Origin: Rhytidiadelphus loreus
Lineage: Eukaryota > Streptophyta > Bryopsida > Hypnales > Hylocomiaceae
Direction: 5' to 3'
DNA length: 64,000 bases
Assembly: GCA_947034895.1 (NCBI GenBank)
Contig: OX344761.1
Location: 91,277,447-91,341,446 of the forward strand
The notes under the pieces are model-generated. The model ran no database searches and was not told the DNA's origin. It saw only the letters and a list, made by a program, of their open reading frames with translations. This document shows positions 35,234 to 46,388 of this stretch, piece after piece (position 1 is the stretch's first letter; each line of letters starts with the position of its first letter). The position numbers and the translations under genes were made by a program.

Positions 35234-35467
35234 TCAGAAGCCCTTTCCGGGTCTCCACTTGGAGGATCCTCCGTCTCCTTCACAGTCGTCGTCGCAGACG
35301 CAGCTGTGCGAGGGAGGTCTCCATCGGGAAGAGCCCCCATCACCTTCCACGTGGTGCGATGGTGGTCTCCATCTCGAGGATCCGCCATCGCCTTCGCAGT
35401 CTTCGTAGTCCCCAGAGTAGAATGACGGCTTCCATTTCGAGCCACCTCCATCACCTTCCGCACCCAT
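35234..35467 (-). CDS. GDGGSSKWRPP repeat peptide, four-repeat Cys form (77 aa), near-identical copy
   Basis: Same length and architecture as the gene at 29503-29736. Across 234 bp only two bases differ: one silent (Gly9, GGT/GGC) and one replacing Ser16 with Phe. All four repeats, the C-V-C-D-D-D-C cluster and the WRPGKGF end are kept. About 40 bp after the stop are identical too, whereas the 5' leader is much more diverged, with gaps. That pattern fits strong selection or recent gene conversion restricted to the CDS and its 3' edge. The gene faces the 29.5-kb copy across about 5.5 kb. A CATATAAGG TATA box and the TACCGAC module lie upstream. No signal peptide. Function unknown. Confidence 0.75.
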   Translation of the reverse strand: MGAEGDGGGSKWKPSFYSGDYEDCEGDGGSSRWRPPSHHVEGDGGSSRWRPPSHSCVCDDDCEGDGGSSKWRPGKGF

Positions 35468-35812
35468 GTTGCAATGCGTTGTTGGCACAGGAAGAACCCA
35501 AGTGCTGAACTTTGCTGTCAAGTCTTACTACGAATTTATGTACTCACTTTCTTAGATAGAAGCTGGGACGATCTCTGAACCGTGGATCAAAACTTGCACT
35601 GCCCTTTTGCAAGATCGAATTAATACTCTAGCTAAGCCGGGACGCAAGCTAGCTTCTCCCTTTCGAACCAATTAACGAACCAGTGACTGGAGATTGATCT
35701 TTCAATTGGCTGGTAACTCGAATCGAATGCGAGGTAGAGGGGTCGACTGATGAATGCATGGAAGAGCTGTAATGCGCTGTGATCGAATGAGAGAGTGGAG
35801 GCCAGTGCGGGT

Positions 35813-35821
35813 CCTTATATG
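35813..35821 (-). promoter_or_regulatory. TATA box of the 35.3-kb peptide gene
   Basis: The minus strand reads CCCCATATAAGG, matching the other copies. The implied leader is about 330 nt. Confidence 0.6.
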
Positions 35822-35883
35822 GGGCTGGGAGCTTGAGTACTTCCACTACGCATTCGGTCTCGTGCCGTGGACTGAGTGTTGAG

Positions 35884-35914
35884 GGGCTGGTCCAATTGCT
35901 GACCGAAGTCGGTA
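35884..35914 (-). promoter_or_regulatory. Conserved upstream module of peptide genes
   Basis: On the minus strand: TACCGACTTCGGTCAGCAAT then TGGACCAGCC. Closest to the 51.8-kb version (TACCGACTTTGGTCAGTGCA ... GAACCAGCC). Confidence 0.55.
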
Positions 35915-36051
35915 TGACCAGAAACGCGTCGTTGGTTACAGCGTTCAGTTATGTTGCTGAGGGGGGAACGAGAGGATGAATGAGGCACCTTGGATGAGAA
36001 CAAGAGAACGAACTGCCTGGTGATGACTTCCTTCGTCAACGCCACTGTTTT

Positions 36052-36159
36052 GTTTTTGTTTTTGTTTTTGTTTTGACACAAATGAAAGGAAATTTCATTG
36101 CACAGAGAGAAAGTACAGGGCAACCAGCCACAAGTGGCCTGGAGCACGAAAACAAAAGA
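36052..36159 (-). mobile_element. Short retroposon with 15-bp target duplication
   Basis: CAACGCCACTGTTTT is duplicated at 36037-36051 and 36160-36174. On the minus strand the insert reads CCAGGCCACTTGTGGCTGG, then TGCAATGAAATTTCCTTTCA, TTTGTGTCAAAAC and an (AAAAAC)n tail. This is a clean retroposition product. Confidence 0.85.
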
Positions 36160-36519
36160 CAACGCCACTGTTTTCGATCAGATTGCCTGGAGCAGTCACG
36201 TTCCAACAGACGGCAACACTGATGAATGCGCAATAGGAGGACCAGGGAGGGTGCGAACAAAGAAACAAACAAAACTGATAGAAAAAAGCAAAAGAAATCG
36301 GCGGACCTGGGAGCCACGTGACAGGGTTTCAGTGTAGAAATGGAGGAGCTCCGGTCTTGCAGGAGTGCCTTCGAACTACAGCCGCAGTGCTTCATCACCA
36401 TCTTTTTCTTTCAATCTCAAGCCGGACTGACTCCCTTTTTTAAACCCTTGAAGGACGTCGAGTACCAAAAGTGTCTGACGGATGACTTCACTTATAACTC
36501 TTACTACAGGGCGGACTGC

Positions 36520-36720
36520 AGACTTTGGAAATCATTCCTTTTGCTACCATGTGAATCATTGGTTTAAAATATAAAAATTCCAAAAGTACTCATTGGAAAT
36601 CAAATTACTTAACAATATCTCCCCTTTCAAACAAAATTCTGAGGATGAATAGTTGTACTTTTGTCCTACGCAAAAGGACTCTCTGTCATTCATAGGCTGA
36701 AAAATGGCCACAACATTCTT
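36520..36720 (+). repeat. Dispersed repeat 'GTGGAAATCAT', copy 3 of 3
   Basis: Collinear with 21476-21690 and 31252-31480: TTGGAAATCATT, GTGTGAATCATTGG equivalent ATGTGAATCATTGGTTTAAA, GATGAATAGTTGTACTTTTG, TGTCATTCATAGG. Confidence 0.7.
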
Positions 36721-36724
36721 TCAA

Positions 36725-37140
36725 GGCTAACTGTAGAAACAAAGAATGCACCCACCTATTCAATAATTGGAGCATTTTGGTGACTACTTTGGGCATAGGG
36801 ACTACATCCTCCAAGGGTTAATAAAAGAAAAAAGAACGACCACGAGATTGATTGACAATTTATTTCTTTTTACGTAGTAGGCCTATGCATTTGCTCCCTC
36901 TTTCCCTCACAATAAAACTCCAAAAAAGAAATGTGTATGTAGTTTTTGTCATTTGGTTATGTTTTACAATACACTCTAATTCATGGAATCATGTAAGGAT
37001 GTTGCGGATCTAAAAGGTCCAATGGATGACTTCATTGTTGATTGTAAAAACAAATAATGCACCTATTGATACAATTATTGGAATATTTTGGTGACTACCT
37101 TAGTCATAGGGGACTGTATATTTCCAAAGTTAATTTGACT
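36725..37140 (+). repeat. Degenerate direct duplication, two units about 300 bp apart
   Basis: GTAGAAACAAAGAATGCACC ... GGAGCATTTTGGTGACTAC at 36731 is echoed at 37048 by GTAAAAACAAATAATGCACC ... GGAATATTTTGGTGACTACC, each followed by CATAGGG(G)ACT and a GTTAA motif. Confidence 0.65.
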
Positions 37141-37208
37141 ACTTAGTAGACAAAGTAGTTAAAAAAGTAGGAAATTATCAAAAAGAATATTTAGAGAATA
37201 TTTAAAGA

Positions 37209-37303
37209 ATCTTAGAATCCAGAGTTAAAGTGGAAGATAAAAGATAAAAATAATGTACGAATTTAACTCTGGATTCTAAGATTTAACTCTGGATTCTAAG
37301 ATT
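37209..37303. repeat. Inverted repeat with one arm tandemly doubled
   Basis: CTTAGAATCCAGAGTTAAA (from 37210) pairs with TTTAACTCTGGATTCTAAG, which occurs twice in tandem (about 37261-37301, period 21 bp). Confidence 0.85.
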
Positions 37304-37799
37304 ATGTACGAATTTTGGTAAATTGGACAACGGTCAAAATTCTTTTGTGAATAAAATTTACCAAGAAAGTCAAAAGTAATAAGTTTTTACCCTTCAAGAA
37401 AGTAAAAGTAAAACTTTACAAGATAAAACCATATATCAAAGTAAAACTCAATTTTTTTTGACATGATAAGAAAGAATTAAGAAATTACCGATTAAGTCAA
37501 AAAATAGACAAAATACAAGTTAAAGGTGGAATCTTAAATAGAATATTCTAAAGATTTCAAAACTAATTTAACCCAAAAATTTGGATAAAAATTAAAAGAG
37601 TTGGAGTAGAATGAAGTTTTAGCCAAAAGTAGGGCCAATTTGGATGAAAGTCAATCAAAGTTGACCAAATCAAGTCAAACTTTAAACTTACGTAGAATAT
37701 AAAAAACATAAGATAACTAAAAAAATTTGCATTCAATTTCAATAGTTAGAACGTCTGCAACTAACGGATGAAGTTTTAGAGGTAAACTTCATCTACCAT

Positions 37800-38110
37800 T
37801 ACCCGTTAGGAAATTAGGTCAAATTCATACATTACATGTGTTTTCAGGCCTCTAGATTGTTCCCATTCCTGTGAACACTGTTCTACTGCCCAGAATATTT
37901 AATGATTAAAAATAATAATAATAAATAAATAAATAAATAAAATTATTTTTTATTATTTTTAAAAAATAATTAAATAATATGCTACCGATGTGGCCGTTGC
38001 CCGACCACATTAGTATGCTGATTTGGCAACATGGGAATGCTTGGGAACGTTGTGATAACTCACAGTCTTCTGCACGGCTAAAATCTCCTCCAATGCTTCT
38101 TTATCATTTT
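37800..38110 (+). repeat. Dispersed repeat, copy 2 of 3, with AAT microsatellite
   Basis: Aligns with 125-440 and inverted with 63717-63995 (see landmarks there); it ends AAATCTCCTCCAATGCTTC. The core contains (AATA)n at about 37915-37941. Confidence 0.55.
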
Positions 38111-38352
38111 GGAAAGGAAAAATCAAGCTCTATAACTTAGTCTAATTAATTTTTTGGTTTTACTAACAATTTAGCAAACTTTAGTTTTGACCGTTATAGT
38201 TAAAATCGTTTGTACACACTAACTCGTGCTTTATTTTGAACAAGCAAATATTAAGTGAATCAATTAAGAGTAGGAATTAGAAAGATCCATTGTTTGGAAG
38301 GCTCGATTGGATTACACGTAGGATAGACATCCATTAGGATATCAACACCAAA

Positions 38353-38856
38353 TTAGTTAAAGTCTGGTTGTGTACACTTTATTCCAATGGTGGGAATAAA
38401 GCGCCCACACCACCTTGAAGCCTCATTAGTTTGAAGTGATCTTTTTAATTTATAAAATCGTATTTTGTGGAATTTTGTTTTGTTTTCACTTTGAATTTTA
38501 ATATGTTGAACTAGAGATTTATTTTGAGTCTCAAGATGAAGAACTAGAATTAGAGTTTGAATTAGAGTTTTTATTGTTATAACTACCGGATCAACCTTTT
38601 CTATTGCTTGATTTTGTACAGTCGCATGAGCGTCCTCAAGAAAAAGTTGGGCCTTTTGGACTGTTGAAGCAACCTCTCGTGGAGAAGCAATGGTATGAAA
38701 ATTTTTAACATGATGCTCAAGCGTTGGTAATCTTTGTTGCAAATTGATTGTATTGAGCTCAACAATCAAGAAATGACATTTGAAGAATGTTTTGAAGGTC
38801 TCAATGACAATCAGTATTGTTGTATGCCCAAGCCTATTAAAGAGAGTTGTGGTCAT
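38353..38856 (-). CDS. Longest open frame in the window (about 167 aa), doubtful
   Basis: An ATG-started frame of about 167 codons. Residues from roughly 45 to 100 look protein-like and hydrophilic (SPREVASTVQKAQLFLEDAH). The N-terminal part overlaps an equally plausible frame on the other strand (38734-38961), so at most one is real there. I recognise no domain; a decayed retroelement or transposase fragment is possible. There is no paralogue in the window with which to test the frame. Confidence 0.25.
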   Translation of the reverse strand: MTTTLFNRLGHTTILIVIETFKTFFKCHFLIVELNTINLQQRLPTLEHHVKNFHTIASPREVASTVQKAQLFLEDAHATVQNQAIEKVDPVVITIKTLIQTLILVLHLETQNKSLVQHIKIQSENKTKFHKIRFYKLKRSLQTNEASRWCGRFIPTIGIKCTQPDFN

Positions 38857-38961
38857 CAACGTTGGTTAGAGGGGCCAGTGAATCCTTTAACTAAGATGGA
38901 TTGTATTAATAACATTGCAGTCATTGTCAAATGCATTCTTAGGTTCTTGCAAAAGGAGTAA
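38734..38961 (+). CDS. Possible exon or gene remnant, 75 codons
   Basis: Open to TAA, without ATG at the 5' edge. The translation is rich in Glu/Asp/Asn/Gln with spaced Cys (for example MPKPIKESCGHQRWLEGPV) and looks more like real protein than the antisense frame over the same bases. No domain recognised. Probably a fragment of an old gene or transposon if coding at all. Confidence 0.25.
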   Translation: MLQIDCIELNNQEMTFEECFEGLNDNQYCCMPKPIKESCGHQRWLEGPVNPLTKMDCINNIAVIVKCILRFLQKE

Positions 38962-41265
38962 TATTTTCTTGTAATTCTATTTCTTACCTCTATTAGACTT
39001 ATGTTAAATCTTAATTCTTTATTTTTATACTTGGAGGTAGGTTTCTAAATCTATTTTGTGTGTGAAGTTATAGAAGGAAAAAATGAAGATAGTTTGCCTT
39101 CTAGTTTTATTTTGAAGCAATTTATTTTTAAGATTAGGATAGGAAGTTAGTTGTGTGGTCAATAATGATGGCCAATGGGTGTTAAGAAGGCCACATAATT
39201 AAGGTATGGGATGATGTCCATTTGATTTATGTAGAGGAAGTTGAAGATAAGGTGGAGGTTAATGAGGGGTCTCTTCTCATTCCTTCTCATAGTTGTTTAG
39301 TTTGGCCCGTGTGTTTGGAGAGTCATAGTGTATTGTATATAATTATGAATTGAAAATTTGTGAACATGTTCTTTTTTTTTTGTGATTCCAAAAAGTTATG
39401 ACTCGCTTCATTTGGAGTTACTTCATTTGGACTAATCAACCAGTTAAAGTGCACAACCATGTATTGATTATTGTGCTAAGATTGAGACCATCATTGATTC
39501 TAAATGCTACATGGTATGAATCCATACTAACTATGCTTGCCATCATTTCTTGGTTTGCAACAAAGGTTGTCATCAAAGTACTTCCCTTGTATTGAGTGTG
39601 CCTTAAGCAAGCTTCCACCCCCTCATGAATGCTTGTAACCATTGTCTCAAGTCATTTTAATGCTGAGGGAAAAGGCCCTATAATCACCCCAAATTTTCTC
39701 AAATTGGAGTACCCAAATTGTTTCTTGAGAGTTTCTAAGAGCCTCTCTTGCATTTATACAACAATGGTCTTTTGCATCAATGAATAGTTTTGACACCAAG
39801 TGCAAACATACCTTTAAGAATGATAATTTCTATCTTCTATTTCACTAAAAACAAGAGTCTTTTTCTAAAATGAAACTAAAAAAGAGGAAAAAGAGAAACA
39901 TCATGTTCAATATGAACTATTTTGCTCCAAATATATAGTTCATGGCTATGGTAGAATGACTATGGTGGAATGGCTATGGAGATGTTACTAGTCCTTTAGT
40001 TGAAACCAACAAATTTATGACAAATGAAGTAATAGGGAATGCTAATTTAAAGAATTCTCAAAAATAATCTTCAACTGGAATGATTGGAAATGCAAATGCA
40101 ATCCTCCTACAAAGTAAAGAATCTTGAAGGCATCCATTAGATGGCCGGAAGCCAATAAAGTCATTGCAAAAAACACTTAATGTTTATATTTCAAAAATGT
40201 TGTTTTGGATTATAACTATCACTTCTACAATTATTATAAGCATAATCCAAGGAATAGTACAATACAAATCAAGGAAATGAATTGAAAAAACATTAAAAAA
40301 ATTCAAAAATCAATATAAAATCATTGATCTAGTCTACAATATTGTACACTGCTACTGCCTATATTGGACCTCTATAGAAGAAGGGAGACCAAAAATTAAT
40401 AGAAAATTGATACATGAACATTTTGATTTTTAGTGATTTTAAAGAAATCATAAAAATGAATTTTAAAATGGCCATTTTTCTACACTTTGATGCACTTGAA
40501 TTACACCAAATACTTCTAGAAGGATTTGCTTTTTGCATTCCAATCTTCGCACAAAGGACGCACACTTTGAGCCCATGTGCACGCTTCACATGTGAAAATT
40601 TGCATAAAAACTCATCATCACTATGTATAATCTAAATACATACAACACCTACTTCCCTAATTTTTAGCTCCAAATTTTCATTTTCAAGCTAAAAATAGGA
40701 CTAAAAACTCCAAAACGGCAACAACAGACAATTAATTTGTCTCTTTAGAAATAGTAAACTAGTTTTCAAAAAATGTAAAATATTACTCAATGTCTATAAC
40801 TATCACATATACCTTTATTTCAAGTTTCATATACATTAGATGTACATCGCAAAAGTTATAGTTGAAAAAACACCAATTTGAAGCCAAGGGGGCAAAATGT
40901 TTCTTGCAACCACTTGATACAAGTGCCTTGTGGCGTCACTTCCACCAACAATGGAAGTAGCTTCTCCTTGTTCCCACCTTACTAATGTTTTTTGTTACTT
41001 TAGTTGCTAATCCATCTAGGCCATCGTAACATTCAGTAGCAATCAGAAAAGTTGCCTTCCCCCAAATGGAATGATATGGAATAATTCACATCATTTCATC
41101 CCTCACATGAAACGGTGTGGAATACTTCACACCCCCATCAAAAACTACGAGGCCACACATCACAGAAAATGTCAGAAAATTAAATACATTTGAACTAAGT
41201 CAAAAGGTTGTTCTTACACAATAACTAAGTTTAAGTTGATATTAAAATAAGCTTCTACACCTGGG
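38962..41265. other. AT-rich intergenic DNA
   Basis: Frames of 60-75 codons occur on both strands near 39398-39642 and 40359-40635 but overlap one another and show no domain. No transposon ends recognised. Confidence 0.3.
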
Positions 41266-41268
41266 TCA

Positions 41269-42153
41269 AATCACACTCAAAGGTACCAAAAAAGGAGGCA
41301 CACCCTTAAAAATCTACAATGTAACTTCTTTTTAGCTATTGTTTTTTAAAGTTAATCTATTAATTATAGGTAGTTTAGTCCTCATTGACTAGTACTTCAA
41401 GCCATGTTAAACCTAATATTTTTTTTATTCATCAAAAAATAAAAAATTCTTTACTATAATTCTAATTGAAGTTCAAATGTCAACTTGTCAAATTTTTCAA
41501 TGGTAGAAAAGGTGTTTAATTTTTGATGAATAATAATGTGATTGAGTTGAAAAAAAATCACTTGCTTATATAATCACATGGTAGAGTAAAAAATGACTCT
41601 TTTGCTACAAATTGAATACTTTTTCATTTTCTATAATATTTAGAAGTAAAAACATGTGAACTTCTTTTTCAATATAAAAAATAAACCAAATGATGATTGT
41701 GTTAGAAAAAAAAATGTATAAATTATTCACTTAAAAGGCCCCATGTAAGCTATTTTGGGAATTGAATGTCCAATTTTTTTTAATAATAAATCAATAATTT
41801 GTCAAAAAACAATTAATTGATTAAAAAATTATACTATTTTGTGTCCAAGATTTATCTTCTACAAATTCTTCTTAATAGTTGTATGCTTAAAAAATATAAA
41901 AAATTTGGATAAAAATATCCTTTTAAAGTGCTATATTGTAATATAGACACTAAATTTAGCCTTCCAACTGGTGATTTACATCCTTCTAAGAATTTTACCT
42001 ATGAATTTTTTACAATGCTATTTATCCATAAATTTATTTTTAAAATGACAAAGTCAAAGTAATTTAGAGCTTTAAAAGTTCAGGATAGGACTCTAATCCT
42101 AGTCCTAGCAAAGTAATCCCAATGGTACCTTTGAATGTGATTTGACCTACTTT
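41269..42153. mobile_element. Probable 0.9-kb element with terminal inverted repeats
   Basis: GGTCAAATCACACTCAAAGG at the left pairs with CCTTTGAATGTGATTTGACC at the right (24 of about 25 positions including GTACC). The interior is AT-rich and non-coding. No target duplication could be established. Confidence 0.5.
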
Positions 42154-42876
42154 TAAATAAAACATTCAATTCATTGAAGAATATGAATTCAACAACTAAA
42201 TTACTTCAATTAGCTTCCAAAGCCATTCAAGATTTGTATTGTGAATTGTGAAATTTAGCTCAAGTGATAAGAGGTGAAACAACCCATGTGGGATATGTCT
42301 TTCAAATTTTGAGTCTCTAATCAAAAGTTATGGATAAATTTGAGAGGGGGTTGGAAGGAACATTTTCTTTGACATTTTCAAACATTCTCTTTGAATTTTG
42401 TCTATAACTTGATTGAATCCTCTTAATGACAAACAAATTTTTGGATATAAAATTTAACTTGATTTTTCAACTTTTCTTAGTTCAAAGATTTTTTTGAATA
42501 AAGTCATTTCAGTATGCCTAAATGAGGTCTGAAATTCTACTTCAAACATAATGTTTACATTTTGACTATGACCAGTCAAGCTCTCTTCTTCAAATTATCC
42601 CATATCCTTTGAGGTTCATGATGGGCACTGAATTTCAATAGAAAATGACATCTCCACCCCCTATTATGACAAATGTCAATGAAACATCCCTTACATTTTT
42701 CTATTGGAATTTGTTTTAATGGTAGATGGTTAAATGACATTGATATTTGACTCAATGTTTTCTTTAGATTTTCGGCAAACCGTCTTTCTTAACAATTATT
42801 TGTCAATGTGTTTGTCTGGTCCTATAATTAGAAAATGAAAATAAAGCACACCATAAATGTATTGACACTATCCCAA

Positions 42877-43162
42877 TACACTAATAATGGTATATAGTGT
42901 TGGCAATACTAATTACGAAGTACAACACTACATGTCAACAATTTCACTAGTGTTACTAACACTAAATGTCAATATAGGCACTATTTGACAACTTTTTGAA
43001 TTTTTTTGGGATATAAATTTTTAACAAGACTTCATTTAGTGTGAAAGGTAATTTCATATTAGAAATGAGCTCACAAGAGGTGGAAAGTAAAACTCTAAAT
43101 GGGTTTGGTAAAAATTAGGTAACACTATTAGTAACATAACACTAAATACCATTATTAGTGTA
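42877..43162. mobile_element. TA-flanked MITE, about 286 bp
   Basis: TACACTAATAATGG at the left pairs exactly with CCATTATTAGTGTA at the right; further in, TATAGTGTT pairs with AACACTAAATA. The interior repeats AACACTA/TAGTGTT motifs. Probably a small DNA transposon with TA target. Confidence 0.6.
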
Positions 43163-43477
43163 CTGAATCTTATATTAGTGATGGATGGATGAATTCTGCG
43201 GATGAAGACCCCGGCGAGGGTAACTGAAGGCAGCCTCTCTGACTGCTACTGAATGTTATGATATTCGACTGTCTGGGTTTTGTTGTATTTTACTGTTGCA
43301 ATGAAATCTTCTTTGGTTTGAGTCAAAAAATTTAAAAAGTAAAGAAGCAATCCTCTAAACTAAATCCTTCCAATCTCACCGACAATTTGACTCTGCTACC
43401 GATTTTTAATCGCTCAGAGCTGCAGATTTTTGGTCATGCACACTCTGACGTAACAGAATTCCAAATGTTGTTCCATT

Positions 43478-43537
43478 ATTCCTTTTTTCTTGCAATGAAA
43501 TCTCGTTTCATTTGTGTCAAAAAAATAAAAAATAAAA
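43478..43537 (+). mobile_element. Very short retroposon insertion
   Basis: Only the 3' tail is present: TTGCAATGAAATCTCGTTTC, ATTTGTGTCAAAAAAA and A-rich text. AAATGTTGTTCCATT flanks it at 43463-43477 and 43538-43552. Confidence 0.85.
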
Positions 43538-43552
43538 AAATGTTGTTCCATT

Positions 43553-43681
43553 GCCGTCGTTTAGGTCTGTGCCTCTGGTCTTGTTTGTCTGTTCGGGTCC
43601 CCTGCCAGGCCACTTGTGGCTGGCAGGTTTGTATTTCATTGCAATGAAATTCCGTTTCATTTGTTAAAAAGAAATTCAAAA
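43553..43681 (+). mobile_element. Second retroposon at the same target
   Basis: It runs from GCCGTCG through CTGCCAGGCCACTTGTGGCT and TTGCAATGAAATTCCGTTTC to an A-rich end. The flank AAATGTTGTTC(C/A)ATT appears at 43538-43552 and again at 43682-43696. Two insertions therefore used the same target word. Confidence 0.8.
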
Positions 43682-43799
43682 AAATGTTGTTCAATTAATA
43701 TGTGAAGACATTGCCAAATAATGGTACAGACAACCGCAAAGTCCTTCATATCCTCAACTAATCCCGTGTTGGAATTTTATGTATTTATTTGACACATCA

Positions 43800-43826
43800 A
43801 TTGACACAAATGAAACGAAATTCCTT
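43800..43826 (-). mobile_element. Retroposon tail fragment
   Basis: TGACACAAATGAAACGAAAT is the inverse of the family's terminal hairpin and tail; the remainder is missing. Confidence 0.5.
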
Positions 43827-43959
43827 GTCGGAATTTAAATCTAGAATCAAGCTGAACGTACGTGACAGTGAGGTCACAAGTAGCGAGCTGAGCATACGTC
43901 ACAATGATGTCCGATGCTGTTAGGTAATTTAACCAATAACAGAGTGTTTTCCTGTTTGT

Positions 43960-44100
43960 TTTGCTTTGTTTCTTCGTGGTCACCCCCGCCAGGCCACTTG
44001 CATGCCGTGCTTGCGGTGGGGCAATTTTTTCCGCTCGGCCCGACCCCGCCCCGGGTTCGCACCCAATTTTGAGCTGCGGTGGGGATGCTCTTATGAACTG
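43960..44100. repeat. GC-rich patch ending GGGGATGCTCTTA
   Basis: Sharp GC rise with a CCACTTGCATGC segment and a final GGGGATGCTCTTA. Similar ends occur at 56945 (GTGATGCTCTTA), 57770 (inverse, AAGAGCATCTCC) and 59338 (GGAGATGCTCTAA). These resemble plant MITE termini of the GAGCATCTCC type, but paired ends were not found here. Confidence 0.4.
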
Positions 44101-45204
44101 CACAAAACCTGTTCACCTTGCTTGTGTCGGGAAGTTTCTGGAAGACCGACACCTGCATGGCATGCAGTCTCATGACGATCTGACTCCAATTCACGTCAGA
44201 TACCTGTCGTTCTAGATTGTTCTGCTGTGCTGGAAATACCGGTGACTCGGCGTTGAAACACGATCTTCTGGTCTGTTAAGATTTTCAGACTCAGAAATTC
44301 ACTTGTAACCTTCACAAACTTGACTCCAATTGCAGGACAGAAGCATCCTCAATGCCCCCACCCACCCCAACCCACCCCGCACTTCTCCGACAAAGTCTTA
44401 GAGACAGAGAATTTTTTTGCTTGATAACAAAGGCATTCACATACGAATTTCCCATGTGATTACACGGAAATACACTCAAATCTTTCGTGGCCTCGCTTTT
44501 ACCCGTGAGGGTCAAACAAATGTTGCAAATCCGCTGTGTGAGGAAATGCTCAGGTTTACACTCGGACAAAGTGAATCATCCTGTGAAGCCAACTTAAGCA
44601 ATCATGGTGGTCATTCGATCTCTGCCATTTTGCTGGTGTAGAGAATCTTCCCCATTAATTGGTTTTCTGTTTTGCTTCAGCTTTAGAGGTCAATCGTACA
44701 GGGTTGGATTGAGGATGCTCACAAGTCACAAGTAATCGATGTTTGCGGACCCAGCTGCTAAGTAGCTGGAAATATTCATTTGGTGGTACTCGAAATAAGG
44801 GCCTGCCGACCGGCAACCGAGCCTCCTGATGGAATTGAATGGGGCTACTGCAACCGACAATTACAACTTTCGTCTAACAGCTGGATTCAACAACCAGATT
44901 CGTGGTTGGATATGATAGGCCTACATTCGATCCAACACTGCCAACTGGTTCGAAAAGCCAAGTTAGTACGCAAATTCCTTTCCAGTACGTACTACGTACA
45001 CGTAGCTCTGAGCAATATTAAACAAACCCTCGCGCATTTTATAAGATTTAATTTTCGACACAAATGAAAGACAAAGCAAAGTTATTCGCCATAATTTCAG
45101 TTTCTGCAGTGGATTTGGGTGCCATTGTACTGTACTGTACGTTGATTACAAAATCTCAGCTCTGGCGTCCCTAGAATCTGATGAGGGGCGAAATATGTGA
45201 ACGC
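44101..45204. other. Intergenic DNA of balanced composition
   Basis: C-rich tract at 44343-44375. Short frames (44417-44641, 44780-45067) lack recognisable domains. Confidence 0.3.
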
Positions 45205-45218
45205 AACTATCATGTCGC

Positions 45219-45286
45219 TGTGGCTGGCAGGTTTGTTTCTTCTCTTGCAATGAAATTCCGTTTCATTTGTTTCAAAAAAACAAACA
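45219..45286 (+). mobile_element. Short retroposon with 14-bp target duplication
   Basis: AACTATCATGTCGC occurs at 45205-45218 and 45287-45300. The insert is TGTGGCTGGCAGGTTTGTTT, CTTGCAATGAAATTCCGTTT and CATTTGTTTC followed by an A-rich (AAAC)n end. Confidence 0.9.
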
Positions 45287-45452
45287 AACTATCATGTCGC
45301 CATTTCAGGCAGTTGTCATACATTTACCTCGGCAAAGACTTGGTAGTTTCCCAAAGAATCATGTCTGGCAATCTGTTCTTTTGCAATCTTACGGTAATGA
45401 GCAGATATTAAATGGGAGATTCTAGATCTAGGAAGGCTTTCACTGTTGTTCC

Positions 45453-46388
45453 AACCCAGAAAGTCCCAAGGCCTTGTTACCATCAAAATGCACTCAAAAC
45501 TACCATTTTGATTGCAAAGTGCAAATTGTTATAGAAATTCTCTTTTGGGGCATGTGTAACTACTAGAGGATCTTGCATTAGACTAATATAAGAATGTGTG
45601 GAAAATATTTCAGAAATTTTGATTGTGTGAATTGCAAGATATTTGTGTTTAAAGTGACCCCCCCGGTTTTTTGCACCTTCTTGACTAAATTTAAAGGCTT
45701 TGAATCTTCTTAGCTTAAATTTTTTGCACTATTGACATTGAATTTATAATTTTTTTATGTTTGAAGAATTGAGTTTAAAGTCTAAGAATTTAAAAAAAAA
45801 AAAAAAAAAAATTGATTTTCTTTCTTAAGAAAATTGTTGAATTGAAGTAGATATGAGATTGAAGGAAAAATTAAATCATTAATAAGTTTAAGATGGAATT
45901 GAAATACAATTATCTCAACAATGAGATTGTTCTAGTAAGCCAACTAAACCTAGATGAACTTTTTTTGAAAAATTGTGAAAACTACATTCAAAAATGAATA
46001 TTGTAAGTTATTTTTTCATGAAGATGTTTAGGTTGCTTGATAAACACGTTTGTCCATAACTTTCTCATCACTAGTCCAAATACAATGAATCAAATCTTTT
46101 CATGTAAACAAAAATATTTTCTTTGAGAACAAAATTTGGAAAATTTTATTTTGACTTTTTGTGATTTTTTTGGTATTGCGGTGTTGCCCAACAAATCCTA
46201 TTTTGGACTTAGGGTGGTATAACTTTTGTCCCCAAGCACTAACTGAAAAAAAAATTACATTCCCTTGAAGCTAATGTATTTTTCATTTTTCCTATCTTTT
46301 AAAAAGAATTAAGGAATTCCAACAAAAATTGAGACTGTAGGAAATCCATTTTGTCTTTCAAGGAGACAATGGGACTTTAAGGGGTTAA
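45453..46388. mobile_element. TTAA-type element, about 0.94 kb
   Basis: The left end AACCCAGAAAGTCCCAAGGCC pairs with the right end read inverted, TTAACCCCTTAAAGTCCCAT. The whole interior is homologous to 47562-48475 in direct orientation. No gene inside; the left TTAA appears mutated. Confidence 0.55.

Noticed and set aside
38353..38961. Longest open frame taken as a protein gene
   Set aside because: Two opposing frames cover the same bases and neither shows a domain; kept only as low-confidence entries.
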